A stretch of 23,924 bases of DNA from Lachnoclostridium sp. UBA3775 (GTDB taxonomy: Bacteria > Bacillota > Clostridia > Lachnospirales > Lachnospiraceae). Shown piece by piece: positions 16,230-23,789 of this stretch. The position numbers and the translations under genes are program-made. The stretch spans positions 1-23,924 of the forward strand of contig DFFN01000112.1 in NCBI GenBank assembly GCA_002369525.1, given 5' to 3'. How positions within the stretch are numbered: the first letter of the stretch is position 1; each line of letters starts with the position of its first letter. Under the pieces are notes generated by a model. The model was not told where the DNA came from, did no database searches, and worked only from the letters and a program-made list of their open reading frames with translations.

Positions 16230-17000
16230 ATGTCAAAAACTATTCTTAAGGTAACAGACCTCTGCAAAACATATATCACCAACAAGCGTCAGAACAACGC
16301 TTTGAAAAACGTAAGCTTTGAAGTTAAGGAAGGCGAAATGGTCGCTATCATGGGGCCCTCGGGTTCCGGAAAATCCACTCTTTTATACACCGCATCGGGC
16401 ATGGACGAGGCCACCTCGGGAGAAGTGATGCTCGATAACGAAAACATCGCAGCACTTCCAAAGAAAAAGCTCGCCGAGGTGAGGCTTACAAAGATGGGCT
16501 TCATCTTCCAGCAGATGCATATGCTTAAAAACCTTAACCTCCTTGACAACATCATCCTTCCCGCAACCGAGGTGAAGGACAACAAAAAAAGCCGCAGGGA
16601 AATCACCGAGCGCGGCGAGGAGCTCATGAGGGAAATGGGCATAATCGAGGTTGCGAACAACGATATCAATGAGGTATCCGGCGGCCAGCTGCAGCGCGCC
16701 TGCATATGCCGCAGCATGATAAACGATCCGAAGATCATCTTTGCGGACGAGCCCACCGGTGCTCTTAACCGCTCATCCTCGGACGAGGTAATGGAGCTTC
16801 TAAACGGGCTCAACCGCGAGGGTACCACGATCATGATGGTAACCCACGACGCAAGAGTGGCTGCAAAGTGCTCGCGCGTTATGTTCATTGTTGACGGCGA
16901 GATCAAAGGCGAAAAAGAGCTCGGAGCCTGCACCGAGGACAGCAACATACGCGACAGGGAAAGAACACTCAACAACTGGCTGATGGAAATGGGATGGTAA
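16230..17000 (+). CDS. ABC transporter ATP-binding protein, LolD/MacB type
   Basis: Cytoplasmic ATPase partner of the FtsX-type permease just upstream. The 256 residues contain Walker A GPSGSGKST (42-50), the Q-loop FIFQQ (Gln94), the signature VSGGQLQ (149-155), Walker B IIFADEPTGALN (169-180) and the switch His206 in MVTHD. This is the profile of the lipoprotein-release, macrolide-export and bacitracin-resistance ATPases. The ATG is preceded by AAAAGGAG about 9 bases upstream. The C-terminal tail of about 25 residues, rich in charged residues, goes beyond the usual end. No terminator is visible after it, so some read-through into the two-component genes is likely although these have their own promoter. 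Confidence 0.94.
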   Translation: MSKTILKVTDLCKTYITNKRQNNALKNVSFEVKEGEMVAIMGPSGSGKSTLLYTASGMDEATSGEVMLDNENIAALPKKKLAEVRLTKMGFIFQQMHMLKNLNLLDNIILPATEVKDNKKSRREITERGEELMREMGIIEVANNDINEVSGGQLQRACICRSMINDPKIIFADEPTGALNRSSSDEVMELLNGLNREGTTIMMVTHDARVAAKCSRVMFIVDGEIKGEKELGACTEDSNIRDRERTLNNWLMEMGW

Positions 17001-17016
17001 ACGTGAAAAGAAAGCA

Positions 17017-17045
17017 TTGCCATTAACGGCAAATAATGATATAAT
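17017..17045 (+). promoter_or_regulatory. Sigma-A-type promoter of the two-component operon
   Basis: TTGCCA (17017-17022), a 17-base spacer and TATAAT (17040-17045) with an extended TG. The -35 box is part of an inverted repeat TTGCC/GGCAA (17017-17021 and 17028-17032). A small hairpin (17050-17054 with 17059-17063) lies just before the GGGAGG ribosome binding site of the regulator gene. Confidence 0.75.
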
Positions 17046-17078
17046 TTTTCCATACCCCTATGGGAGGAAAAACCGCAA

Positions 17079-17741
17079 ATGATAGACATACTGATAACCG
17101 AAGACAACAAAGAACTTTCCACGCTCATGTCTGACTTTCTGCGTGCCGAAGGGTACGTCGTAAGTGTTGCGGATTCAGGCGAAAAGGCTGTCTCCCTGTT
17201 TGAAAGATACGGTGCAAAGCTTGTGCTGCTCGATGTTATGCTGCCCGGAATGGACGGTTTTGCGGTATGCGAAAGGATACGTAAAATAAGCGATGCGCCC
17301 ATATTCATTCTCAGTGCAAAAGGCGGAAAAACCGACAAATTAAGCGGACTTACCCTCGGAGCCGACGATTACATGGAGAAGCCCTTCGACATCGACATAC
17401 TGCTTGCAAAAATTGCCGGGCTTTTTAAGCGCCGCTACTCTCTTTGCGAGATTACAAGCGGCAATTTAAGGCTTAACAAAGCCGAGAAGCTGGCATATAA
17501 AGACAACGTCCTGCTTGAAATGACAGGCAAGGAATTCGAGCTTTTACAGCTTTTGGTCGAAAACCCCGGAAAAACTCTCACAAAGGAATACCTTTTCAAC
17601 ACAATATGGGGCAGCGATTCCGAGTCGGAATCACAGACTCTTACAGTCCATATAAGATGGCTGCGCGAAAAGATAGAAGAAAACCCCAAAAAGCCTGAAA
17701 GAATACAGACTGTCTGGGGCGTGGGGTATAAATTCGTATGA
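17079..17741 (+). CDS. OmpR/PhoB-family response regulator
   Basis: A 220-residue response regulator. The receiver domain (1-115) has the acidic pair Glu8-Asp9, phosphoacceptor Asp52 in VLLDVMLPG, Ser79 and Lys101 in EKPF. A winged-helix OmpR-type DNA-binding domain (about 124-220) ends with RTVWGVGYKF-like sequence (here IQTVWGVGYKF). It is expected to be phosphorylated by the kinase encoded next, whose ATG overlaps its stop codon by four bases, showing translational coupling. GGGAGG precedes the ATG. The adjacent ABC exporter is the most likely target, as in many Firmicutes exporter/two-component modules, but no binding site is proven. Confidence 0.95.
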   Translation: MIDILITEDNKELSTLMSDFLRAEGYVVSVADSGEKAVSLFERYGAKLVLLDVMLPGMDGFAVCERIRKISDAPIFILSAKGGKTDKLSGLTLGADDYMEKPFDIDILLAKIAGLFKRRYSLCEITSGNLRLNKAEKLAYKDNVLLEMTGKEFELLQLLVENPGKTLTKEYLFNTIWGSDSESESQTLTVHIRWLREKIEENPKKPERIQTVWGVGYKFV

Positions 17742-18964
17742 AACGTTTTAATCTTCTGTTCATTTCAAGCCTTATTATGATCGCGGTGGTTTTTGTCACC
17801 GCGAATCTTGTCATGCGCTCAGAAAACAATGAGTCCGGCAGGCCCTACCGTGTCGAGATAAACCGTCTTGAGAACGATATGTTTGAAGGCAAGGAAACCG
17901 ATGTTTCTTCATGCAGTTATGTCACAGCCGTGGTAAGATTCGACGGTCAGGATGATTTTTATTCCTCCAACAGTGACTATGTGATAAAGGATATCGGAGG
18001 AACTCTTTACCGTTTTGATTACAGCGGAAGCAAATCCGCCGACCGGAAAAGAATTATTTCAGTCAATATAATAATTGCGGTTCTCGGCATTTTCATCGTC
18101 TGCCTTCTGCTCTATATCAGAAAAAGAATACTGCTGCCCTTCAACAAATTTTCGTCCGTTCCCTATGATCTTTCAAAGGGCAAGCTGACAGATCCCCTCG
18201 AAGAAAACAAAAGCAGATATTTCGGTAAATTCGTCTGGGGCGTTAATATGCTCAGAGAAAATATGCTCGAACAGAAGGAACAGGAGCTCAGGCTTCTTTC
18301 CGAAAGGCAGACTCTCATTCTTTCAATCTCACATGATATCAAAACTCCTCTTTCCGCCATCAAGCTTTACTCCAAAGCCATGTCAAAGGGGCTTTATACC
18401 GACAGGGACAAGCTCATCGAGGTGGCAAAAAGCATAGACAAGAATGCCGATGACATCGAAAAATTCGTCAACGACCTGACCAGGTCCGCAAGCGGCGATT
18501 TCATGGAGCTTGAAGTTGACATGGGCGAGGTCTATCTTTCACAGATATTAAACGAGATCATCAGGCACTATACACCGGTACTTAATGAGCGTCATACCGA
18601 TTTCTCAACCGATAAATATATCGACTGCCTGCTTGGCTGCGATAAGGAGCGAAGCATTGAGGTGCTTAAAAACCTGATGGACAATGCAGTCAAATACGGC
18701 GACGGGAAATATATCAGGATCGGTATTTCCGAGGAAGACGGCTGCAGGCTTGTCTGCGTTGCCAACAGCGGCTGCAGCCTGCCCGCAAACGAAATGCTCC
18801 ACATTTTCGACAGCTTCTGGCGCGGCTCCAATGCCGGCAAAAAAGGCGGAAGCGGTCTCGGTCTTTACATCTGCAAGCAGCTGATGCTAAAGATGAACGG
18901 TGACATCTTCGCCGAGCAGGCGGACGGAGAAATGAGGATTACGGCAGTGTTTCCGAAGGCGTAG
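17738..18964 (+). CDS. Sensor histidine kinase (membrane, HisKA/HATPase)
   Basis: A 408-residue kinase with two membrane helices (about 7-24 and 106-126) and an 80-residue extracytoplasmic sensor region between them. A linker follows, then a HisKA dimerisation domain with the phosphoacceptor His199 in SISHDIKTPL, and a HATPase domain with N-box NLMDNAVKYG (near 307-316) and glycine-rich GGSGLGLYICKQL (near 375-387). It overlaps the regulator gene by ATGA. The sizeable external domain differs from the short intramembrane-sensing kinases of BceS type, so direct ligand sensing is more likely here than sensing through the transporter. The ligand is unknown. Confidence 0.94.
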   Translation: MKRFNLLFISSLIMIAVVFVTANLVMRSENNESGRPYRVEINRLENDMFEGKETDVSSCSYVTAVVRFDGQDDFYSSNSDYVIKDIGGTLYRFDYSGSKSADRKRIISVNIIIAVLGIFIVCLLLYIRKRILLPFNKFSSVPYDLSKGKLTDPLEENKSRYFGKFVWGVNMLRENMLEQKEQELRLLSERQTLILSISHDIKTPLSAIKLYSKAMSKGLYTDRDKLIEVAKSIDKNADDIEKFVNDLTRSASGDFMELEVDMGEVYLSQILNEIIRHYTPVLNERHTDFSTDKYIDCLLGCDKERSIEVLKNLMDNAVKYGDGKYIRIGISEEDGCRLVCVANSGCSLPANEMLHIFDSFWRGSNAGKKGGSGLGLYICKQLMLKMNGDIFAEQADGEMRITAVFPKA

Positions 18965-19022
18965 TACTGTACGGCCGTTTATTACATGAAGATATTAATT
19001 AAGAACATAAGGATATAGGAAT

Positions 19023-20810
19023 ATGAAAAAATACTCAAACAAAATACTTACTGCAGGCATTCTGTTTGCTTTCTGCTGCCTCTTATTCATTTCTCTGTCT
19101 GTAAACACCAGGGCTTCCGGTCCCGATTATATCACCTCAAGATCCGAGCTTATGAAGGCTCTTTCCGGCAAGGACAAGACCATTTATGTCGGAGATATTG
19201 ATTTTGACGAAAACGACAGCAGTATTACCATAAGCCGAAGCGTAAAGATTGTAGGAAAGAAAGATTCTTCTGTTTTAAAGCATGCGCATTTCAAGGTTGC
19301 CGGATCAGAGCTTGAAAGCGAACTTATCAGCATAAGCTTTGAAAATATCATATTTGACGGCGCTTATGAAATGCCTGCGGGAGATCCGTCCCTTTGTGCT
19401 TCTTTTGCCGATTTTCACGGTGACCGCAGTGACAAGGGCGGCTTTGACATAAGGGGTTTTATCGATATAACCTTTGAAAAATGCACATTTAAAAATTATT
19501 GCAAGAACTACGGTGCCGCAATGTTTCTAAATTATACCGACGGGAACAAGGATCTCGGCACCCGTGCAAGCCTGGATATATCCGACTGTATTTTTGAAGA
19601 AAACATATGTGAGCGCGGAGTTTTATGGTGCAACGGCAAAAACACGAAATTAAAGATAAGCAATACTAACTTCAGGGAAAATACAAGTTATACAAGCATA
19701 ATTGTGCTCGGCGGAATTAAAGGGAGCATTGATGACCTGATAGTCCAGAATACAAATCATGTTGTCTTTGCAAAAAAGAACAGTTTTCCTCAAGGCGGCG
19801 GTGCTCTTGCCCTTATAAATTCAGAAGCAGTGATCAAAAACTCAGTTTTTCACGGAAATCACGCTCCTTATGGCGGCGGATTGCTGATAACCTCTTCAAA
19901 AGCTACGCTTGCAAACTGCATAATAAGAAATAACAGCGCAGACGAGTACGGCGGCGGACTGTTGCTTCACAGTTCCGAGGATGCGCCGGTATATATTACA
20001 AACTGCGTAATAAGAAATAACAATGCTCCCGTTGAGGGTGCCGTTTACGTGCTGCCGGCAGACCAGATCGGTGCCGGAATTCCAACAGGAACAGTTGAAT
20101 TCAGCTTCTGCGATTTCGAAAACAATAAATCTGACGACGATGAACACCTGATTTTCCATCCCGTTATGTTTGAAAACGAAAGCACAACTGTGGGGCATGA
20201 CGGAAAAATTGATTTTATAGCCTGCCGCATTAAAGACGAAAAGCCTTCTTCGCTTCTTAAAGACGGAGAGAATTATAATATTATAAATTCCGATAAAAAA
20301 GGAGATGCTGTTCCGAAGAAAATCATAACAAGCGTTGCCGATTCCTATTACAAAGGTAAAATATCAAAAATGTATGCCGGCTATAATGAAAAGGCCGGAA
20401 AAAAGACGAACGGTATGTCCGCCGGAAAGAAAAAAGCACTCTTCATAGTGCTTATTACGCTTGTTCTTATAACTCTTTTTGGAAAAATCATCTATGTGCT
20501 TACCATAGGAAGAAAAAAGAAGAAAAAAGCATTGATAAATCCGGAAAAAAGCATACAAAGCAAAATACCTGAAATCAAAGAGCCCGAAACACAAGAAGTG
20601 CTCCTTCAAAGACTTGCCTCCGAAAGAGCACTTACAGGCCGTGAAATTGATGTGCTTCGTGAATATATGACCGGAAAGACCCGTACCGAAATCGCCGAAG
20701 CACTGTTTATTTCGGAATCCACAGTTAAAAATCATATATCTTCCATCTTCTCAAAACTGGGCGTGAAAAGCAGGAAGGAACTGCAGTCCCTGTTTACGAA
20801 AAATCCTTAA
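19023..20810 (+). CDS. Membrane-anchored protein: extracellular beta-helix domain plus cytoplasmic LuxR-type HTH
   Basis: A 595-residue protein with an unusual make-up. An N-terminal signal or anchor (7-31) precedes an extracytoplasmic part (about 35-445) with pectate-lyase-like right-handed beta-helix repeats. Examples are IKNSVFHGNHAPYGGGLL (271-288), LANCIIRNNSADEYGGGLL (296-314) and ITNCVIRNNNAP (325-336). A membrane helix (about 471-495) is followed by a lysine-rich stop (497-502) and a cytoplasmic linker. A LuxR/GerE helix-turn-helix ends it (about 535-592; ALTGREIDVL, TRTEIAEALFISESTVKNHISSIFSKLGV). It appears to be a one-step receptor-regulator. It begins 58 bases after the kinase stop with AAGGATATAGGA before the ATG, so it is probably in that operon. 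If the first helix is a cleaved signal, the topology puts the HTH inside the cell. Ligand and targets are unknown. Confidence 0.85.
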   Translation: MKKYSNKILTAGILFAFCCLLFISLSVNTRASGPDYITSRSELMKALSGKDKTIYVGDIDFDENDSSITISRSVKIVGKKDSSVLKHAHFKVAGSELESELISISFENIIFDGAYEMPAGDPSLCASFADFHGDRSDKGGFDIRGFIDITFEKCTFKNYCKNYGAAMFLNYTDGNKDLGTRASLDISDCIFEENICERGVLWCNGKNTKLKISNTNFRENTSYTSIIVLGGIKGSIDDLIVQNTNHVVFAKKNSFPQGGGALALINSEAVIKNSVFHGNHAPYGGGLLITSSKATLANCIIRNNSADEYGGGLLLHSSEDAPVYITNCVIRNNNAPVEGAVYVLPADQIGAGIPTGTVEFSFCDFENNKSDDDEHLIFHPVMFENESTTVGHDGKIDFIACRIKDEKPSSLLKDGENYNIINSDKKGDAVPKKIITSVADSYYKGKISKMYAGYNEKAGKKTNGMSAGKKKALFIVLITLVLITLFGKIIYVLTIGRKKKKKALINPEKSIQSKIPEIKEPETQEVLLQRLASERALTGREIDVLREYMTGKTRTEIAEALFISESTVKNHISSIFSKLGVKSRKELQSLFTKNP

Positions 20811-20812
20811 GC

Positions 20813-21733
20813 TTATTTTACTATGCCCACATAAAATACGAGAGCGTTATCCAGCTTAATATCGGTTCCTATGCTCACCTTGATCTCCTGCTCATCCCTG
20901 AAATAATGGAATTCGGCAGTATCAAAGGTTGAAGTTATCTGAGGTGCTTCGGTAATCACATCGCCGTATTTACCCAGGTAGGTGTACATAGTTCCGCCGT
21001 CGGCATAGCCCACACATTTTTCGAATGCTTTCCCGGCAAGGGCATTTATGTCATCAACCGTAGCATTGCTGCCGTGCTTGATCTGAGCCTTGCTCTTGTA
21101 TAAGCCCATATACTCAAAGTCACCGATGGCATCCTTGAAATCATCAAAGGAAAAACCGAAGGTTTTCTTCATATTGTCAAGCTTCGTTGCCTCATCGGGA
21201 GCATCGACATGCTTTGTTCCGCCGTCTGCATAAGTGATATCGTATGCGATATAATCATCTTCGAAATCCGCAATAGCGTCATCAGTCGTAGTGTATGTTA
21301 TATAATTGGCTTCAATATCAAAAGATGTTTTATCGGAGCTCCATATCGGCTTCCAATTTCCGCCCTCAAGGTAATTGTTTGCGCTTTCATAGTTGGCGGG
21401 ATCGTCAAGATAGTAGGTCGTTATGCTGGAAAGACATTTACCGTCTTCATCAAAAGTATATTTCTGCTGATATTTTACGGCATGCCAGGATGTTCTTGCC
21501 TGGGCTGTTTCTCCCGGTATCTGTTCCGCACCGGTGACACCGACTATGGCGCCTGAACCGCCGTCCCGATTTGAACTTGAACTTGCCGAATCGGAGCTTT
21601 TGCTGCTTGATGAAGCCGCAGATCCGGATGATGAACTCTTGCTGTCTGATGACGAGCTGCCTGAATCGGAACCGCAGCCGATAAGCGTCATGAGCATGAC
21701 GAAAGTCAGTGCCAATGCAATAATTTTCTTCAT
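20813..21733 (-). CDS. Serine-rich lipoprotein of unknown function
   Basis: A 306-residue secreted lipoprotein. I use the ATG at 21731-21733 with GGAG 7 bases upstream; the longer frame adds ten residues without a good site. Residues 1-19 form a lipoprotein signal peptide with lipobox LIGC (Cys20 is the lipidated residue). Residues 21-55 are almost all Ser, Asp, Lys and Gly, a flexible spacer from the membrane. The remainder is a soluble domain of about 245 residues, rich in Asp, Tyr and Thr, that I do not recognise. Its stop lies only 2 bases from the stop of the convergent beta-helix/LuxR gene, so a link in function is possible but not shown. No clear promoter was found; TTGTCA at about 21783-21788 is a possible -35. 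Confidence 0.85.
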   Translation of the reverse strand: MKKIIALALTFVMLMTLIGCGSDSGSSSSDSKSSSSGSAASSSSKSSDSASSSSNRDGGSGAIVGVTGAEQIPGETAQARTSWHAVKYQQKYTFDEDGKCLSSITTYYLDDPANYESANNYLEGGNWKPIWSSDKTSFDIEANYITYTTTDDAIADFEDDYIAYDITYADGGTKHVDAPDEATKLDNMKKTFGFSFDDFKDAIGDFEYMGLYKSKAQIKHGSNATVDDINALAGKAFEKCVGYADGGTMYTYLGKYGDVITEAPQITSTFDTAEFHYFRDEQEIKVSIGTDIKLDNALVFYVGIVK

Positions 21734-21800
21734 AGTATTTCTCCTTGTCAGATTATTTTGCAATACTGCAAGGATAATTGTATGACAATTCCAGGCAAAA

Positions 21801-21836
21801 ATAAATAGGACAAGGAAATGACCTTGTCCTATTTAT
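21801..21836 (-). terminator. Strong terminator of the tRNA-Asn/tRNA-Cys unit
   Basis: A perfect 15-bp stem (21801-21815 with 21822-21836) with a 6-base loop is followed on the minus strand by TTTTTGCC. It begins about 12 bases after the 3' end of tRNA-Cys. Confidence 0.9.
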
Positions 21837-21847
21837 GTCCTAAATAC

Positions 21848-21918
21848 AGGCGACAACCGGATTTGAACCGGTGATCAAGGTGTTGCAGACCTACGCCTTA
21901 CCGCTTGGCTATGTCGCC
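21848..21918 (-). tRNA. tRNA-Cys (anticodon GCA)
   Basis: A 71-base cloverleaf on the minus strand. The acceptor stem GGCGACA/TGTCGCC, D arm AGCCAAGCGGTAAGGC, anticodon loop CTGCAAC with GCA, and T arm CCGGTTCAAATCCGG are all visible. The discriminator base is T, as usual for Cys. CCA is not encoded. The outermost pair of the anticodon stem is a T-T mismatch. It is transcribed together with tRNA-Asn upstream. Confidence 0.95.
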
Positions 21919-22065
21919 ATTTGTTGATAGGAGGGGCCCAAACGAAGTTTGGGAAGAACCTGTTTGCTCTGTGCGAGCGTTTCGCGAAGCGAAATATAAA
22001 TCGCGAGCACATCCACTTCACGCTCATCGCGTGCGAGTCCAATTTGTCTAATCCAATCGGACTAA
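21919..22065 (-). repeat. Hairpin-rich spacer between the two tRNA genes
   Basis: The 147-base spacer is tiled with inverted repeats: a 7-bp stem with GAA loop (21937-21953), a 6-bp stem with GAA loop (21980-21994) enclosed by an outer 5-bp pair (21970-21974 with 22007-22011), a 5-bp stem (22019-22033) and an outer 5-bp pair (22036-22040 with 22059-22063). It has no coding signal. It may be processed tRNA-precursor structure or a degenerate extragenic repeat. Confidence 0.55.
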
Positions 22066-22137
22066 CTCCCCGAGTAGGGCTCGAACCTACAACAACTCGG
22101 TTAACAGCCGAGTGCTCTACCATTGAGCTATCGAGGA
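22066..22137 (-). tRNA. tRNA-Asn (anticodon GTT)
   Basis: A 72-base cloverleaf on the minus strand: acceptor stem TCCTCGA/TCGGGGA (with one T-G wobble), D arm AGCTCAATGGTAGAGC, anticodon arm CTCGGCTGTTAACCGAG carrying GTT, and T arm GTAGGTTCGAGCCCTAC. The discriminator base is G. CCA is not encoded. It is the first tRNA of a two-gene unit. Confidence 0.96.
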
Positions 22138-22173
22138 AGGTTAATAGGGGAAATATCCCGTACAAACGTGTAT

Positions 22174-22202
22174 ATTCTACTACATCCCCGTCTTTTTGTC
22201 AA
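22174..22202 (-). promoter_or_regulatory. Promoter of the tRNA unit
   Basis: Minus-strand TTGACA (22197-22202), 17 bases, TAGAAT (22174-22179), about 37 bases before tRNA-Asn. It is divergent to the tetR promoter, with 33 bases between the two -35 boxes. Confidence 0.85.
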
Positions 22203-22235
22203 GCGTTATTATAAAAATTACAACTATTACAGGTA

Positions 22236-22264
22236 TTGACAAAAAGCACCCAGTATTTTATAAT
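22236..22264 (+). promoter_or_regulatory. Consensus promoter of the tetR gene
   Basis: Exact consensus TTGACA (22236-22241), 17 bases, TATAAT (22259-22264). Such a strong promoter on a repressor gene is usually held down by autoregulation; the inverted repeat next to it fits that. Confidence 0.9.
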
Positions 22265-22275
22265 ATAAACCGCTT

Positions 22276-22295
22276 TATATAAACACATTTATATA
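22276..22295 (+). promoter_or_regulatory. Candidate TetR operator (8-bp inverted repeat)
   Basis: Perfect halves TATATAAA (22276-22283) and TTTATATA (22288-22295) are separated by CACA. The repeat starts 11 bases after the -10 box, so it covers the region just after the expected start of transcription and before the GGAGG of tetR. Position and size suit a TetR-family autorepression site. All-A/T halves make chance occurrence less unlikely. Confidence 0.5.
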
Positions 22296-22311
22296 TTCCT
22301 GCGGAGGTTCT

Positions 22312-22872
22312 ATGGCACGCAAAATTACGATATCAAAAGAAATGATTTTGGATGCAGCCCTCAGGCTGCTGATAAGAGAAGGATATTCAAATGTAAACAT
22401 TAAAACAATAGCCGCCGAGCTTAACTGCTCCACCCAGCCGATTGCCTGGCATTTTGAAAATATGGATGCGATGAGAACCGAACTCGCGGTTTTTGCCGAA
22501 AAATATGCCAAAAGCAAAATCGAACCGGCGGCAAACGCTTCAGACTCCTTTTTTAATATGGGCAGGGCATATATCTCGCTTGCGGTAAACGAGCCAAAGC
22601 TTTTTTCCTATCTTTATCTCGGAGAACGGCCGATAGCAAAGCCTTTTACGGCGGATACGCTCACAGAAAATGCGGGAGACAGCGAGATGATAAAGATGAT
22701 GGAAAGGCAGACAGGCCTAAGCTGTGACGAGACCGTAACGTTAGTCAGAAACATAATCATCTATTCTCACGGTCTTGCCACGATGATAGCTACCGGAGTG
22801 CTTGATATCGGTGAAAAAGAAGCCATTGAAATGATCCTGGGGCTCGCCGACAGGCTTGTCAGGACAAAATGA
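22312..22872 (+). CDS. TetR/AcrR-family transcriptional regulator
   Basis: A 186-residue protein with an N-terminal TetR helix-turn-helix (about 8-52: ISKEMILDAALRLLIREGY, then the recognition helix region NCSTQPIAWHFENMDAM). A mostly helical ligand-binding domain of about 130 residues follows. GCGGAGG lies 7 bases before the ATG. A consensus promoter and a candidate operator precede it, suggesting autorepression. The CPBP-like membrane protein gene follows after 40 bases and is the likely co-regulated partner. The ligand cannot be inferred. Confidence 0.9.
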   Translation: MARKITISKEMILDAALRLLIREGYSNVNIKTIAAELNCSTQPIAWHFENMDAMRTELAVFAEKYAKSKIEPAANASDSFFNMGRAYISLAVNEPKLFSYLYLGERPIAKPFTADTLTENAGDSEMIKMMERQTGLSCDETVTLVRNIIIYSHGLATMIATGVLDIGEKEAIEMILGLADRLVRTK

Positions 22873-22912
22873 CACTAAAACCGTGTAAATATAATTAAGA
22901 AAGAGAGTAAAC

Positions 22913-23626
22913 ATGTCCCGTAAACAGCTTCCTTATCTGCTGCCTGTCCGTTCGCTTATTTTCCTGCTCGTTTTTGTCACGGGCACTTTTATAAGCGGAA
23001 AGGATATCGCTCAAATTTCATTCATCTGGTCGATAGTTGCTTCGATCGTCAATATTTTCACATTGATCCTTGTCATATACTGCTCAAAAAGAAGCAGAAC
23101 CGGTTTTGCGGAACTGATAAACTATGAAAAAGGAAAAACAAAGCCCTCCGAAATCATCCTGATCTCACTGATGATGACAGGCGCCGCAGGGGCTTTTATG
23201 ATGATTGCCGGGCTTTTATGTTTCGGAACCTTTCCCTATATGGCACCGATGATGATAGAGCCGGTACCTAAAGTTTTTGCATTGATAAATGTTCTGGTTC
23301 TGCCGGTTTCCACCGCTCTTGCCGAGGACGGACTTTACCTTGGCTGCGGAGTAAACTGCATCGGCAATAAGAAGGCCGCCATATTCGTTCCGTCTTTCTT
23401 CTACGCCCTGCAGCACTGCTTCATTCCGACCATCTTCGATGTCAGATACATCCTTTACAGGTTTTTGTGTTTTCTGCCGCTTACGGTCATACTCTGCTTT
23501 TACTATTATAAAAAGCGCAATCCCCTGCCCGTTATGGTCGGGCATGCGGTTCTTGATCTTGCAACGGCCATGCAGATATTTGCGACCTCCTTTGTGCCCG
23601 GGCTGTATGAGAAGATGTGCGGGTAA
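22913..23626 (+). CDS. CPBP (Abi/CAAX protease-like) membrane protein with altered active-site motif
   Basis: A 237-residue polytopic membrane protein of the CPBP type (Rce1/Abi-like intramembrane glutamic proteases). The C-terminal half carries the family motifs: AEDGLYL (Glu138-Asp139) at the place of EExxxR, FYALQH (His168) for the second motif, and HAVLD (His211, Asp215) for the third. The first motif is degenerate: the second Glu is Asp and the Arg is Leu. So protease activity is doubtful although the histidines are kept. AAGAGAG-type ribosome binding sequence precedes the ATG. It is probably in an operon with tetR. Bacterial members act in peptide processing, bacteriocin immunity or signalling; which applies here is unknown. 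Confidence 0.75.
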   Translation: MSRKQLPYLLPVRSLIFLLVFVTGTFISGKDIAQISFIWSIVASIVNIFTLILVIYCSKRSRTGFAELINYEKGKTKPSEIILISLMMTGAAGAFMMIAGLLCFGTFPYMAPMMIEPVPKVFALINVLVLPVSTALAEDGLYLGCGVNCIGNKKAAIFVPSFFYALQHCFIPTIFDVRYILYRFLCFLPLTVILCFYYYKKRNPLPVMVGHAVLDLATAMQIFATSFVPGLYEKMCG

Positions 23627-23718
23627 ATCCTTTTTCAGTGCTCGATTCCGTTTTGCCGTGTTTTTGATCGCAGCAATTAATTGCCCGTCATAGTTATTTA
23701 TGTAAAGAATCTTTACAC

Positions 23719-23749
23719 AAAAAACGGCGCAAGATTTCTCTTACGCCGT
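23719..23749 (-). terminator. Terminator behind the 23S rRNA gene
   Basis: An 11-bp stem (23724-23734 with 23739-23749, one T-G pair) closes a GAAA loop on the minus strand and is followed by a T-run. It lies about 40 bases after the 23S 3' end. A second perfect 7-bp hairpin (23701-23717) lies just beyond. Confidence 0.85.
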
Positions 23750-23789
23750 GGATTTACTCTTTAACTTCATATCAATCTTCCGAAAAATC

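Noticed and set aside
19023..20810. Reading the beta-helix/LuxR gene as a fusion error of two genes
   Set aside because: The frame is continuous through the membrane helix and lysine-rich stop, with no second start signal before the HTH, and the order makes topological sense.
23673..23684. Perfect 12-base palindrome GCAATTAATTGC after the CPBP gene
   Set aside because: Too short and A/T-rich for a terminator, with no T-run; may be chance.
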